DNA of 64,000 nt from contig WBMZ01000344.1 in NCBI GenBank assembly GCA_013400975.1, positions 1 to 64,000 on the forward strand. Direction: 5' to 3'. Every line of letters begins with the position of its first letter. Position 1 is the stretch's first letter. Below, one piece after another: positions 47,401 through 58,040 of this stretch. Both the position numbers and the translations under genes were made by a program. Source of the DNA: Atrichornis clamosus. Taxonomy: Eukaryota; Chordata; Aves; Passeriformes; Menuridae. The notes under the pieces are model-generated. The model was not told the origin of the DNA and searched no databases. It saw nothing but the letters and a program-made list of their open reading frames with translations.

Positions 47401-50400
47401 ACTCGATTTTGTTCTTCAGCTTTTCACAAATAAAGGGGTCAGTAGAGGGAATTCCCGTGCCTGATCTGTGGAGAGCTGGAAAGGAAGCAAAGATTTATTA
47501 AGTGCCTCTTTCTGTCACTTACATTTTCTTTATCGAGATGTTGGCTTTATGAAGGGCAAACCTATAACTCATGGAAAGCAGTTTATAAATTCACTGTTTA
47601 GTACAGAGACAATCTGAGTTTTATTTTGGTTTATTCTTTTTGGTGGTGGGGATTTGCTTTAAGCACATCCATGTTTCTGTGTGTGTGTATTTATTTTGCT
47701 ATGGTTTTCCTTAGAGGAGGTGACTGTCTTCAGTTTGTTTTTAGTCTGTGAAAACAGGTGGGGTAGATTTTGTCACTTGGCCTCAGCCTGCCCTACACTG
47801 CACGTGATATTACGAAAACCTTTGATAGCAGCATTTATATTAGTTGTGCTCAAAGGTGAAAATGAAGTGGTATTGACACACTAGAGGCTGCGCTTACATC
47901 CACAGTTTTTCCAATTGCATCTTATAAAAATAAATATTCGAGTGCCACCTACTATTTGATTCCTGAGCAAGGGGCTTGCTGTAGTTGCTGTTATCAACAA
48001 AGCCATACTGTACAAAGGGAAGTGTTTATAATTATTTACTCTGCTGCAGCAACATCCACAGGGTGTGAGCAGGAAGGGGCACCCTCTCTGGTTCATGTCA
48101 TGCAAACAGGGGAAATCATAGTTCTGTCTACTGGAAAGTTTATAGCCTTAAGCCCTGCTTTTTCTTTCATTTCACCCTTTCTCTTTTATCCTAAATCTAA
48201 GCAATAATCAGCCATTCCTCCAGCAGAAAATTTTTCTTTTCATGCAAACTTAAATACTTGTACTGCATCAGCCAGTTAAGCTTAAAAATACTGAATTCAT
48301 CATTGCGTGATATGAGACATAATGTGGGGCAATATGAAAGGGTGCATAATAATGGAATCAGGGCAGGATTTTAAAACATAATAAAAAGATGCTACTTAGA
48401 AACTTAACGAAGTTTTATTTTCATGGACATTATTTAACACTAAAAATATCAAATAATTTGTGTTAGATTGCTAACTAGACGATGTTGCACTTCCCCTGTG
48501 CGAAATGCACTCAGAGAACTATTTTATTTGTGTATTACACTGTTCTGAAATCACTCTTGGTCTGGTCCTAAACTTCCATCTCTCCCTGATGATCTCCAGT
48601 AGACCTTGGATTTCTAAGAGGAAGAGAATTGTATGAAAGGCTACATATAGGAGAAGCAATTTTTTTTGTTTTATTTTAAATTCCTAAGTCTAGTTTTTCT
48701 GGACAATCTGATATTGCAGGTTGTAATTAATTTTCTTTTTGAGCTATAAGAAATCTTAAATCACTAAGTTTTTTCCTTTATGAATTAACTACCACAGTTA
48801 CTTTATAATTTTCTCATAGATGATATTTATTTCAAATAGGCTGGTTTAGAATATATTTTAGAATATATAGTTAGGATATATTTTAAATATTCTGGGTTTT
48901 AGTATTTATTGAGAAAGGTTGCAGAAATTGTTTCTTCTAATCTCAAATCTCACCAGTGACACTTCATATTGGAAGTCCTACATGTAGGTTTCCTTTTTAA
49001 ATGTACTATTTTAGACTTCCATAATAACAGTTAATGTTTCTTTTTTTTTTTGTATATTTGTTTCTTTTATTTGTATCTTAAATTTGTGCACTTAAATTTG
49101 TGCTAGTCTTTATTTGATAGTGTGAAAGTTCAGTGCCTGATTGTTTCCCCTGTGTTTTAAAAGGGATATATTCTAAATGAGATCATATTGTAAATCTGTG
49201 GGTTTTTGTGTTATATATAAAGGAGACAAGGAGAACTCTAAAAATTAGAAACTACTGATACAGAATCTTCTCCTCCCAATGTTGTTTGGTTTGACCTAAT
49301 GGATGTTTTATGACTTGTGTGACTGAAGGATCTCATTCAGCAATTTTATAAATAAAGGTCAGTAATGGCACTCCTGGTAGACAATTTCAATTGATAGGCA
49401 ATTTAATTTTTGTTTGGTTGTTTTTAAAAAAATTCCACCAAACCTCCTAACCGCATTTTTAAAAGCACATATAGTGAATTAAAAACATCCTCCATCTGCC
49501 AACATTTTATTAGGATATAAATATTGTTGAATTCCAGGTTTTGGGATTAGCCTTACATGAACATACAGAATATTTTGCAGATTTATGTGCTTTAAAAGTA
49601 AGTCTATGTTAATATGGGAATAAACTGTATTTGCAGTTCAAGACAGTACTCTGAAGGCTTTTACCGCTTTGGGTAGTGGAATGAAAACAGGAAAATACAT
49701 TAGAAATTAATTGGACTTGATCATATAACACATTTAGTTTAATAATTTTTACCCTTCCTTGTTGATGTTTCTTGTTTACTTTATAATCTTTATTTTACCA
49801 AGAGACATTTTCTAGAGTGCTTTCATTGCAGAAATTCAATGTATTTTAGATTTGTCTCAAAAACCAAGGGGAATAAGAAATTATCTTCAGGAATTTGTTA
49901 TAATTACATTATATCCACATGAGCACCAAAAGAATTTAGCATGATTAATGCTATTATAAGGCATATAAGGGTCAGGAACAATAGTTTGCTCCTGTTCTAA
50001 AAAGAATTAAGGACTTGCACAAGAAGAAACTCAAGAATTCAATACAGTATTTTTTTTTATATATAGTTGAGAAAATAGAAATAGTAGTTGTTCTGTTAAC
50101 TACTTAGGCAGTTGCACAATGAGAAACTTAATAGCAAATACAGACAACTGTGATTTAGCTTTGTTGTGGATGAAAGCTGAGAGGTGGAATAAACTCACAG
50201 AGGATTATAGAGCTTGTTTTCTTCTCTGTTTTTACTCGTGCATGTTAACTGAAGTGACTCAAAATTTACTCCGCTTTATATCAGAAATTACCTGTCAGCC
50301 CACAATAAAATAATGCTACTTAGGTTTCAAATAATATCTTTTTTGGTCCTTTATACATTATAAAGGATTACAAGGAAAGGCTTGTGAACCTGTTGTTTGC

Positions 50401-50815
50401 TTGAGTTCTAAAAAAAGGGAAAATTAGATTTAGGCACTGCCTCCACCATAACTACCGTCAGTCAGCCCTGCACACTGCCTCAACCTCCGCTTTTGGATAT
50501 AGCAATGAACCCGTGGGATTTACCTTGTCTCTGTGAAGCTGGAATGGAGTCCATTCCAACCCCTTTTTGAGGCTTTTGCCTCCAAATAAAGGGATGACTA
50601 ATACTAAAACAAAATCTTGTGTTAAAAAGCACCAAACACTAGTAAGTTCATGAAAATTATGTGTAGTAAAGGCAAGCTGTGATGCAAGCCTCAGCAGTGT
50701 TTAGGACAATATGAACAAAGTTGCAATTTTTCTTGTAAAATTCTGTTTCTAGCCCTCATTTTTATCTCTAAGAAAGGTTACGAAGGTCAAAGGTACTTTA
50801 AGCACCAGCCTGTGT
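44425..50815. other. Repeat-free AT-rich DNA
   Basis: No gene or interspersed repeat recognised. Local patches with more CpG and higher complexity lie at about 45820-45960 and 46540-46640. An AT-rich TTAGAATATA near-tandem is at 48846-48885, and short TG/T runs lie near 47680 and 49041-49050. Frames up to 107 codons lack known motifs. Confidence 0.5.
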
Positions 50816-50863
50816 ATTATCTTGATGTGTTACCCCTGATTAGGAGAAACACATCAAGATAAT
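50816..50863. repeat. Perfect 16-bp inverted repeat (hairpin)
   Basis: ATTATCTTGATGTGTT at 50816-50831 and AACACATCAAGATAAT at 50848-50863 are exact reverse complements around a 16-base loop. Inside the loop CCT/AGG can form three more pairs around GATT. The stem is not simple AT repeat. It could be a small palindromic transposon relic, a structured RNA segment or a recent inverted duplication. No terminal repeats, duplication of target or lower stem beyond the 16 pairs are visible, so I do not call it a microRNA precursor. Confidence 0.9.
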
Positions 50864-51640
50864 TTCTTAGTAGGGGTTGGAGTTTGTCCCCTGGTTCATT
50901 TCTTCTGCAGCTTTGTGTGCAAATGTTTAAGGAGAATATACGTTGTTCTGTGACAGTATGGAGTTAAATATATTCTACAATGCTATTTGGTGTGACATTG
51001 CTTTAATTGTTCATAGTCCATAGACTCTGTAATTATCACTAGGATTTTGTTTGTTTGTTTGTGGGTTTATATTTTGAACAGATGAAATGTTTAAATAGGT
51101 ATTTATTTTTCTGGAGTTAACACATTGAAGTAGGTACATTCTTTCGTTTTCTGGCTGGGGGGGGCAGGTAGAGGAGGAGTGAATTTCATTATATATAACT
51201 ATTCATTTAAGTGTGATTTCATCTAATTGCTGGGGTGATTAGTATACCTGGCTTTTATAATACTATAAAATGAAATATTGTGACTGAGACTGTATTCTTA
51301 ACTCTGGTTTATTCGCTTCACTAACAATTAGAAACTGAGTTCTTTGTACCTCATTTAGCTTTACTGCTGGCTAAGAAACTGAAGGGAATTTGCTTTGTAG
51401 TAGCTTTGAAACACGGCTAGGATTATTTCCTTATATAATGGGAAATCTTTTTTCATGACATTTTTAGTTAATAGTCAAGCAACAGTGAAAATCATGAATT
51501 TCTCTATCATTGTGATTAAGAATAAACTTTTTTATGTTTTATACTGGTATTTTTCATTCTGTACACTCTTGATGCTGTTTACTGATTATATTGTCTAATA
51601 GCTGCTTAGCCTCTTGTATTTACACTTTCAGTTTTCTCCA
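50864..51640. other. AT-rich DNA with small simple repeats
   Basis: Contains TTTG units near 51045-51062 and a run of eight G at 51157-51164. No gene or interspersed repeat recognised. Confidence 0.5.
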
Positions 51641-51699
51641 TCAAAATATAATGTTGAAAACTCTTTCCTTTCTTAGAAAAGTAAGTTGAAATATCTGGC

Positions 51700-51870
51700 A
51701 TGGACACAGCAGGGCGGGGTGTGGGGGGACGGGCGGCATTTGACCTGGGAGTGCGACAGGGAATGGGGAAAATAAAAGGGCATCTGGGACACTGTTTTGG
51801 AGCTTGGTGAGCATGCAGTCATGTTTTTGACTTGTTCCTTTGAGAAATCCATCGGGAGAAAGACGTCTTT
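51700..51870. promoter_or_regulatory. GC-box and G-quadruplex patch, candidate regulatory element
   Basis: A GGGCGGGG GC-box (Sp/KLF-type) at 51712-51719 begins a stretch with four G-runs of three or more within 51712-51733, which meets the usual intramolecular G-quadruplex pattern on the plus strand. AATAAAAGGG follows at 51771-51780, a weak TATA-like or MEF2-like sequence. CpGs continue to 51860 (GCGAC, ATCGGG, GACGTC). This is the most promoter-like patch in the window, but it is tiny, has no visible first exon and could equally be an enhancer. Confidence 0.3.
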
Positions 51871-52559
51871 TGATTATCATTGCTTAGCACATCACCTGCA
51901 TGCACAAGTATATTTCTGCTTCCGCTGGTGGAAGTCAGGCTGAATATATTGTATTTATTATTAGGTGCTCCAAGAGGCTATGCAGTGAGATTGCTTTGAA
52001 ATTGTGGAGGAGGGTGCTAGTTTTCATACATTTAAAACTGTTTTTTAGACCAGTGTGCTGAGCTGAATGATCACATGAGTTTGGTAAATACTGCTTTCCA
52101 TTCCTTGCCTTGTACCTAGTGCATTGCTTTCTGACAACATGCTTGGGGCAGTGATTGGTTTTATGTTTAAGTGTTTATGTTTAAGACTTATTTATTTAAA
52201 AGTTTTGTACGAGGATGTAACAATAATTTAGTAGGTACAATATACGCATTAAATGAGTTTTGTTTGGCAGTTTGAAAAACATTGGTTTAATATAAAAGTG
52301 CTAAATAAGGATAATTTTTTCTGTCTCTAAATGCTGTCATAAAGATGGTAGGTGCAAACAGATGAGATGTGCATGTACCTGATGGCCTTTGTAAGTCAAC
52401 TGTTCATTAGATAAATATGAAAAGTGACAGCTTCCTTACATCACTGCTTTAGAATGACCACAAATTATACATCAAGTTTGCTTAGTTATTTTCCACCCAA
52501 AAGCTCCTTTCAATTTGTTAGATTTTTGCTTATAGAAAAGGAGCTTGAAGTTGTTTGAG
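51871..52559. other. AT-rich repeat-free DNA
   Basis: Nothing nameable except a 12-bp local duplication TTTATGTTTAAG at 52160-52171 and 52174-52185. Confidence 0.5.
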
Positions 52560-52800
52560 ACGGGGTGAGAGGATTTGCTGTCTGTTGCTTCCACACCTCC
52601 AATTTGGATAATGCATGAATTTACCTAACTCGCTTCTGCGTGCGTAAGGCTCCTGCATATTTAAAGGCTGGGTATTCAGGGATTATCTGTCGTGCTTTTT
52701 CTTTTTGTTTTGATCACGCAAGGGGAGGACAGTAGCCCACATAACGAGGGGAGAAGGGTGGGGTTCTTTTCCCGTTGTATTTTTGTTCCTTCACAAAAGC
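52560..52800. promoter_or_regulatory. Candidate noncoding regulatory element
   Basis: CpG-retaining patch (GACGGGG, ACTCGC, TGCGTGCG, GTCGTG, CACGC, AACGAGG, CCCGTTG) with TAATGCATGAAT at 52609-52620, which resembles a POU/octamer site. It has no repeat and no coding signature. Regulatory role and conservation are inferred from composition only. Confidence 0.25.
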
Positions 52801-55800
52801 TTTACTATTGTCACCTGTCCTGCCTGATATTGCGTTTCAGAGTAGGAAAAGTTACCAGCCTGAGTGTGCAGTTTTATAAATCATGTGGCTGTAGAATATT
52901 TGGTTGTTAACACGCACAAGGCACTTAGCTTAAAGGCACAATATTCCTTTTCAATCAGTCCTTAGCAGTGAAGCAGGAAATTGTAAAGGCAGGCACATGA
53001 AAGTCAGAACAGTGCTATGAACAACTGCCAACAGCAGGCAAAGAAAAAAATTAAAACTGGAATTAACATTCAAGAAAAACCACAATTACCAAGTGACTTA
53101 TGAGGCATCAGTTGATTAAAATTTCACATTTATATTTGATAACATTGAAAATTACACTTATTTTTCTAAGAAAGCTAGGAAAAATGACAGTAACACAGAA
53201 TGGTACATGACATAACTTAATTATCTCTTCATTGCACATTTGTTGCTCTGCTCCTTAAGTTGTATTTCAAATTAAATTCAAACTGTTATATAATAAATTA
53301 AAAATGTACCATACATATTTTGTTTCCTAACCATGGTAGGTCCCCTCTTCTTCCCCCAGAGAACAGTAGCAGGTATACTGGTAGAATAAGTGAATAAGGG
53401 ATCAGCTGGATGTGTCAGAGAACAGGAGTATTCTGCTACGTAACTTAATTAAGCCCTAGGTTGGATAAAAAAAAGATTCCACCTTCTGATGATTCTCTGG
53501 CTCTTGTTTTCAGTTTAGCTAACTTTAATTTTCTTTTTCAAATGAATGTAACTGAATTAAAAGAAAAAAGTGTCTTTGGTCTTTTTTTCTCCCCAGTGTG
53601 AAATCCATAATCCCATTTTAAATACCAGCAGCATTAATGGCAGTTAATAGCAATTACTGCATGTGTACTTTGATTCAGAAAAAGCTCAGACATTTAGGGA
53701 TTGATATCACACTAGTAGTGTTCTGTGTTGTAAATTATTTGCAGATGAGGTTAATTGAGCCATCTCACTCCATAGCTTTTATTCTGACATGAAGGTCACA
53801 AATTGAATCATAGACCTGTATAGTAATAATCAACATATACCCTTTAAAGACTTTCCTTGGTGAAACTCAGTATGAAGTAAACAGTTGCATTTCTCAAAGC
53901 CTGCTCTGAATTAATGTCTACACCACGGTGCAGTTTATAGTATTAAAAACACTCTTTTAGTAAAAATACATATCTATTTTCATTTATGAGTGGATATGTT
54001 AATTTACAGTAATTGTAGAAAGATGATTATTTTAATTTAATGTTTCATTTCAGAAAAATGTTGGATTATTATAGAATTTTCTTAGGTGTAATTGCTAAAT
54101 TCAAAACGATAAGGAAACAGTGTAGAGAATTAAAAGTGGGACTTTTGCTTGATCTGCTAAAAAAAAAAAAAGCACCCAAAAGTCATCGTAATTACAGCAA
54201 GTGATCTGTAATGCAATAGAAGTAAGTGAAACCAATTTTTATATTTTTCCATATGAAACTAGTTTTAATATGACTCTCCCAGCATTGTACCCACCATAAA
54301 AATTTGAATTATATACTTGTGGCTTTGAAAGAATGAGAAATATATGTCCTACAATTCAAATTAGGAAACAAAAGAAGTAAAGAGTAATGGAAGCAATTCA
54401 TTCCTCCTTCTAAATATGTTTCACTTTAGAAATACTTGGTGAGTCCTCACAATATTCAAGCTGTGTGGCAAGATCTAATTTGAACTATAAAATATTTAGA
54501 GATTTGAGGGGAAAAAATATATATCTCCTAACTCAAATTATCTCATTTTATTGAATTATGTTGAGTAAAATATACAAAGTAGAGGTTGAATCTCATTTCA
54601 TTGAACAGTGAGAAGACCCAGTACAAAATAAAATGAATTTGTTGTCTTATCTGTAATATCTGTATTACTTAAAAAATCATGTAAGTGCTGCGAAGTCTAT
54701 ACATACAGGAGATATTAACAAGCATCATAATTTAAAGAAATGAGGTTTATAAACAACACTTAAACTCCACAGGCAGGTCTTCTATGCAGACAAATTTTCA
54801 TCACAATGCATTTAGGAACTTTTTAGTTGTTACACTTATACACATTGGCCTCATGTCAGTTCATGTATATAAGAAATAGAATTTGTTACTATATAGTCCA
54901 GCAAATGTCTTTGGAGGAAAGTGCCTTTTTAGATTCTGTGTTATTTTGAACAAACCAAATCCTTGAATGTGCAGTAAAAGAACACAGAATTATCACATGG
55001 TGCCTTTCTTCAGTGCAAGGTTAGAGAAATAAAATGCAATGGATGACACCTTTCATTATAAAAGCATGAAAGGTGTGGTTGTGGAGCAAAAAGGATGTTG
55101 GCTAATCAGTTATTCTGCATTTAAATATGGCTTTAAACGAGATTAGGAATCCAGACTGTGCAAGAGATTTTCAAGTCCAGAGGTCAGAAAACATGCTAAT
55201 GAGATAATAGGAGGTATTCACAGAAGCTTATCTGCATTAGAAATTCCCTTCTCCTTAAATAAATGCTTCCACCAAAATACTTTTACCCATGTGCTTTTGA
55301 CCTGTAATGCCCAAATACTATAGACTACCTGTTAATTTAGAAATAATCCAAGTCTCTTGAGGGAAAACATGAATAAACTGCAGGTCTTTCTGTGAAATGC
55401 TTTAAATAGGAAACTCTTGAGATTTTTGGTGGGACTTGATATGTCGTATTTCTTAAGTCTAATTGCATTCTCTAGTACACTAATATAAAGCAGAACAAGT
55501 CTGATGCCGGTAGGGTCTTAGTGATACATAAAAATGTGTGGAAAGAGAGACAGCCTTATCTTCATCTTGCCTGGTTGTATCCTATGCAGGAATAGAAACA
55601 TCCCAAACCATACCTTATTAACCAGATTTTCAGTACTATACTGAAAAGTTGATTTGAGTTTGATCTTGGGAGGTTTACTAAGTTTCTGTGGATATATCTC
55701 TTCTCAGGAAGAACTGCAGAACTGAGCCATAGCGTAGGTTAGTACTGGTAGCTCTGCTAAGACTGAGGGGTGCACAGCTGTTTCTAAAGGGGAAGCCTGC

Positions 55801-57769
55801 TTTCTCTTTTTATCAAACCAAAAGCTAATGAACTTTTATTTTTTAAAGTTTTCTGATGAAATTCTGTTGAAAAATATGACTTTGTGGAAGCATAGCTATT
55901 TTGTAGACAAATAGAAATCTCTTTAGCATAGTCAACAATATGTTGAACATTATTGTACAATATTTTTCTGGTTTTATGCCATTTCCTTCGAAATTTTAAA
56001 ATTATGTTTTTAAAGTGCTATTTCATTTTGAGGTGGTGACTTAAAAAGTTCAACTAGAATTTTGTAAAAACCGTACTTGAGTTTTAAATCAGCCTAACAA
56101 CTACAGGGATTTTTGTTTTGTGGTTTAGTTTGGGTTTCTTTGACAAGTCTATTAATAAGCCCTGTTAACTGTGGAATACTCTGTAGGATGTACTACAAAA
56201 TGGCACAAAAGCAGATCTGATAACCATAATAAAGTGAATTGCAGTGCTATACATGTGTGGCAATACCTATAGCAGATAGCTAGGCACTTTCTCCCAGCCT
56301 GGCTTTTCCAAGGGAGAGAGAGTCATGGATACCATAGAAGAGAAATACGCCAGGTTTTAATTTCATCTTTTGCTTTATCTGAAGACGAACTATTTTATGC
56401 GTATATCTCCAGACACCATTTTAAAGGAAATATTTTTCCAAGAAATTATTCTGTGAAAATATCTGTTTCAGTTAAGGGCAAAAATACTTGTGAAAAATAA
56501 TTTCCACCTGTGTGGAATACTTTCTTAATCAGATTAGAGGTATTGTGGTTAAAAAATCAGACCAAACAAAAGACCTGACAGAAAAATATTTCACACTCAG
56601 GATAAACACATTCAGAATGGTAAATCTGTGAGGAAAAGTAATTACTCCAAGAAATGTCTAATTGTTGCTGATCAGACATTATTACATGCAACACAAAAGG
56701 CCTCTTGTTGATGTCTTTGGTTTCCTCCATGACAAGAAGCAGAGCTTGCCACACTCCTGGGCCCTTGTGTAGGAGTGGGTGAATCGATGGGGTCTCCAAG
56801 GTGGTCTGTGGAAAGAGTCTCCACGTCAGGAGGCTGGGACAGCTGTCTCCACAGTCGTGGGGGGGATATAGAGGCAATACAAACTGTGATATTTCCCAAA
56901 GCAAACCTCCCTTCCCTCCAGCTTTGTCTTGGGAATGAGATGTCATTCATAGCTGAGTCTGCACCAATTGTGCTTTTATGAGCAATTAAATAATTAACAA
57001 TGTTGACATCTAAATTATATTTGCTTGGCATCTGAGTTAACCCCTTGCTGAGACCTCTGGGAAAATTACACTTCTTGGAGACAATCCTTTAGACCTCAGC
57101 AGACATTTCTGCTGCAGTTCTGTGGTTTCACATTCATGTTTGCTTTCCTACTGTTACACCTGGAGACTTAGGAGTTGATTCTGCAATAAATTTAGCACTT
57201 TGATGCAATCCAGTTAGATGTTTTAATATCAAAGTCAATGAGACCATTTTTGCACTTGAAGGGAAACATGTCCTTTAGCAAAATACTAATTGGATCAGCT
57301 TCCTTACTGGCTTTTTGTTTCTTTCTTCCAAAGTAAAATCAAATTAGATTTTCCACAAGTCTCAGTGCCCATTTTAGAAATATACTTAAGCTTTTTTTTT
57401 ACTCTAGTTAATACCAGAAAGTTGTGGGGGATTTGGGTTGTGGGGGTTTTGTTTGTTTGTGGTGCTTTTAATTTTTTTAAAATTATTTTTTGACTGGAAA
57501 AATGGAAGTGTGATTCTCTTAAACTACAGCAAGGACAGCATCTCTTTGTGTTTCAATGGGCCCTCGTCCATTCAGCCTTTGTATTACCAAAACCCTTAGA
57601 GCTCAGAAACCAAATGATGGTCATGTATCAGCTCACTTGTCTTTTACATCTCTTTAACTGATGGAAGTAACGTAATCTCTGTTGTTTCAATGCATCTTAA
57701 ACATTAAAAATAGTGTTGTGATCAAGTCAAATCATAACTTGTCCCTCAATAGGAGCTTAAAGCAGAGAA
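52801..57769. other. Repeat-free AT-rich DNA with candidate conserved patches
   Basis: No gene or interspersed repeat recognised. Higher-complexity, homeodomain-motif-bearing patches lie at about 53610-53800 and 55090-55260. Simple A-runs occur at 54159-54171. The overlapping 129- and 119-codon minus-strand frames at 56557-57031 cover a slightly GC-richer patch and show no domain. Confidence 0.45.
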
Positions 57770-58040
57770 ATCCCTCCCTCGGCTTTTCCTAGGCATTTAT
57801 CTCAGCAGTGCAGGCTATTATCAGGAAATAAACTCAGATCCAATTAGCTTTATCACTTAATTAGAGATGTATTCTTAGATTTATGCTTTTCTGACCTCAC
57901 TGCCATTGAAACGAAATTATTTAACTTCTGTAAAAAATCTCTGCAAATCCATGCCTCTGCATTCATTAAATTGTTCTGTTTAATGCCAGTCAAGCACTTG
58001 CTTGTTTGACTGCAGAAATAACAATATTATAAACATGCTT
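57770..58040. promoter_or_regulatory. Candidate noncoding regulatory element with TAATTA motif
   Basis: A dense non-repetitive segment with TTAATTAG (57857-57864), CAATTAG (57841-57847), several ATTTA/ATTAAA words and paired AAGCACTTGCTTG half-palindromes near 57992-58004. It has no repeat or coding pattern. Its character matches typical vertebrate developmental enhancers, but that is inference. Confidence 0.22.

Noticed and set aside
50816..50863. MicroRNA precursor
   Set aside because: The stem is only 16 pairs plus a short inner helix, with no pairing below it. Canonical precursors need about 30 pairs. I keep it as a hairpin only.
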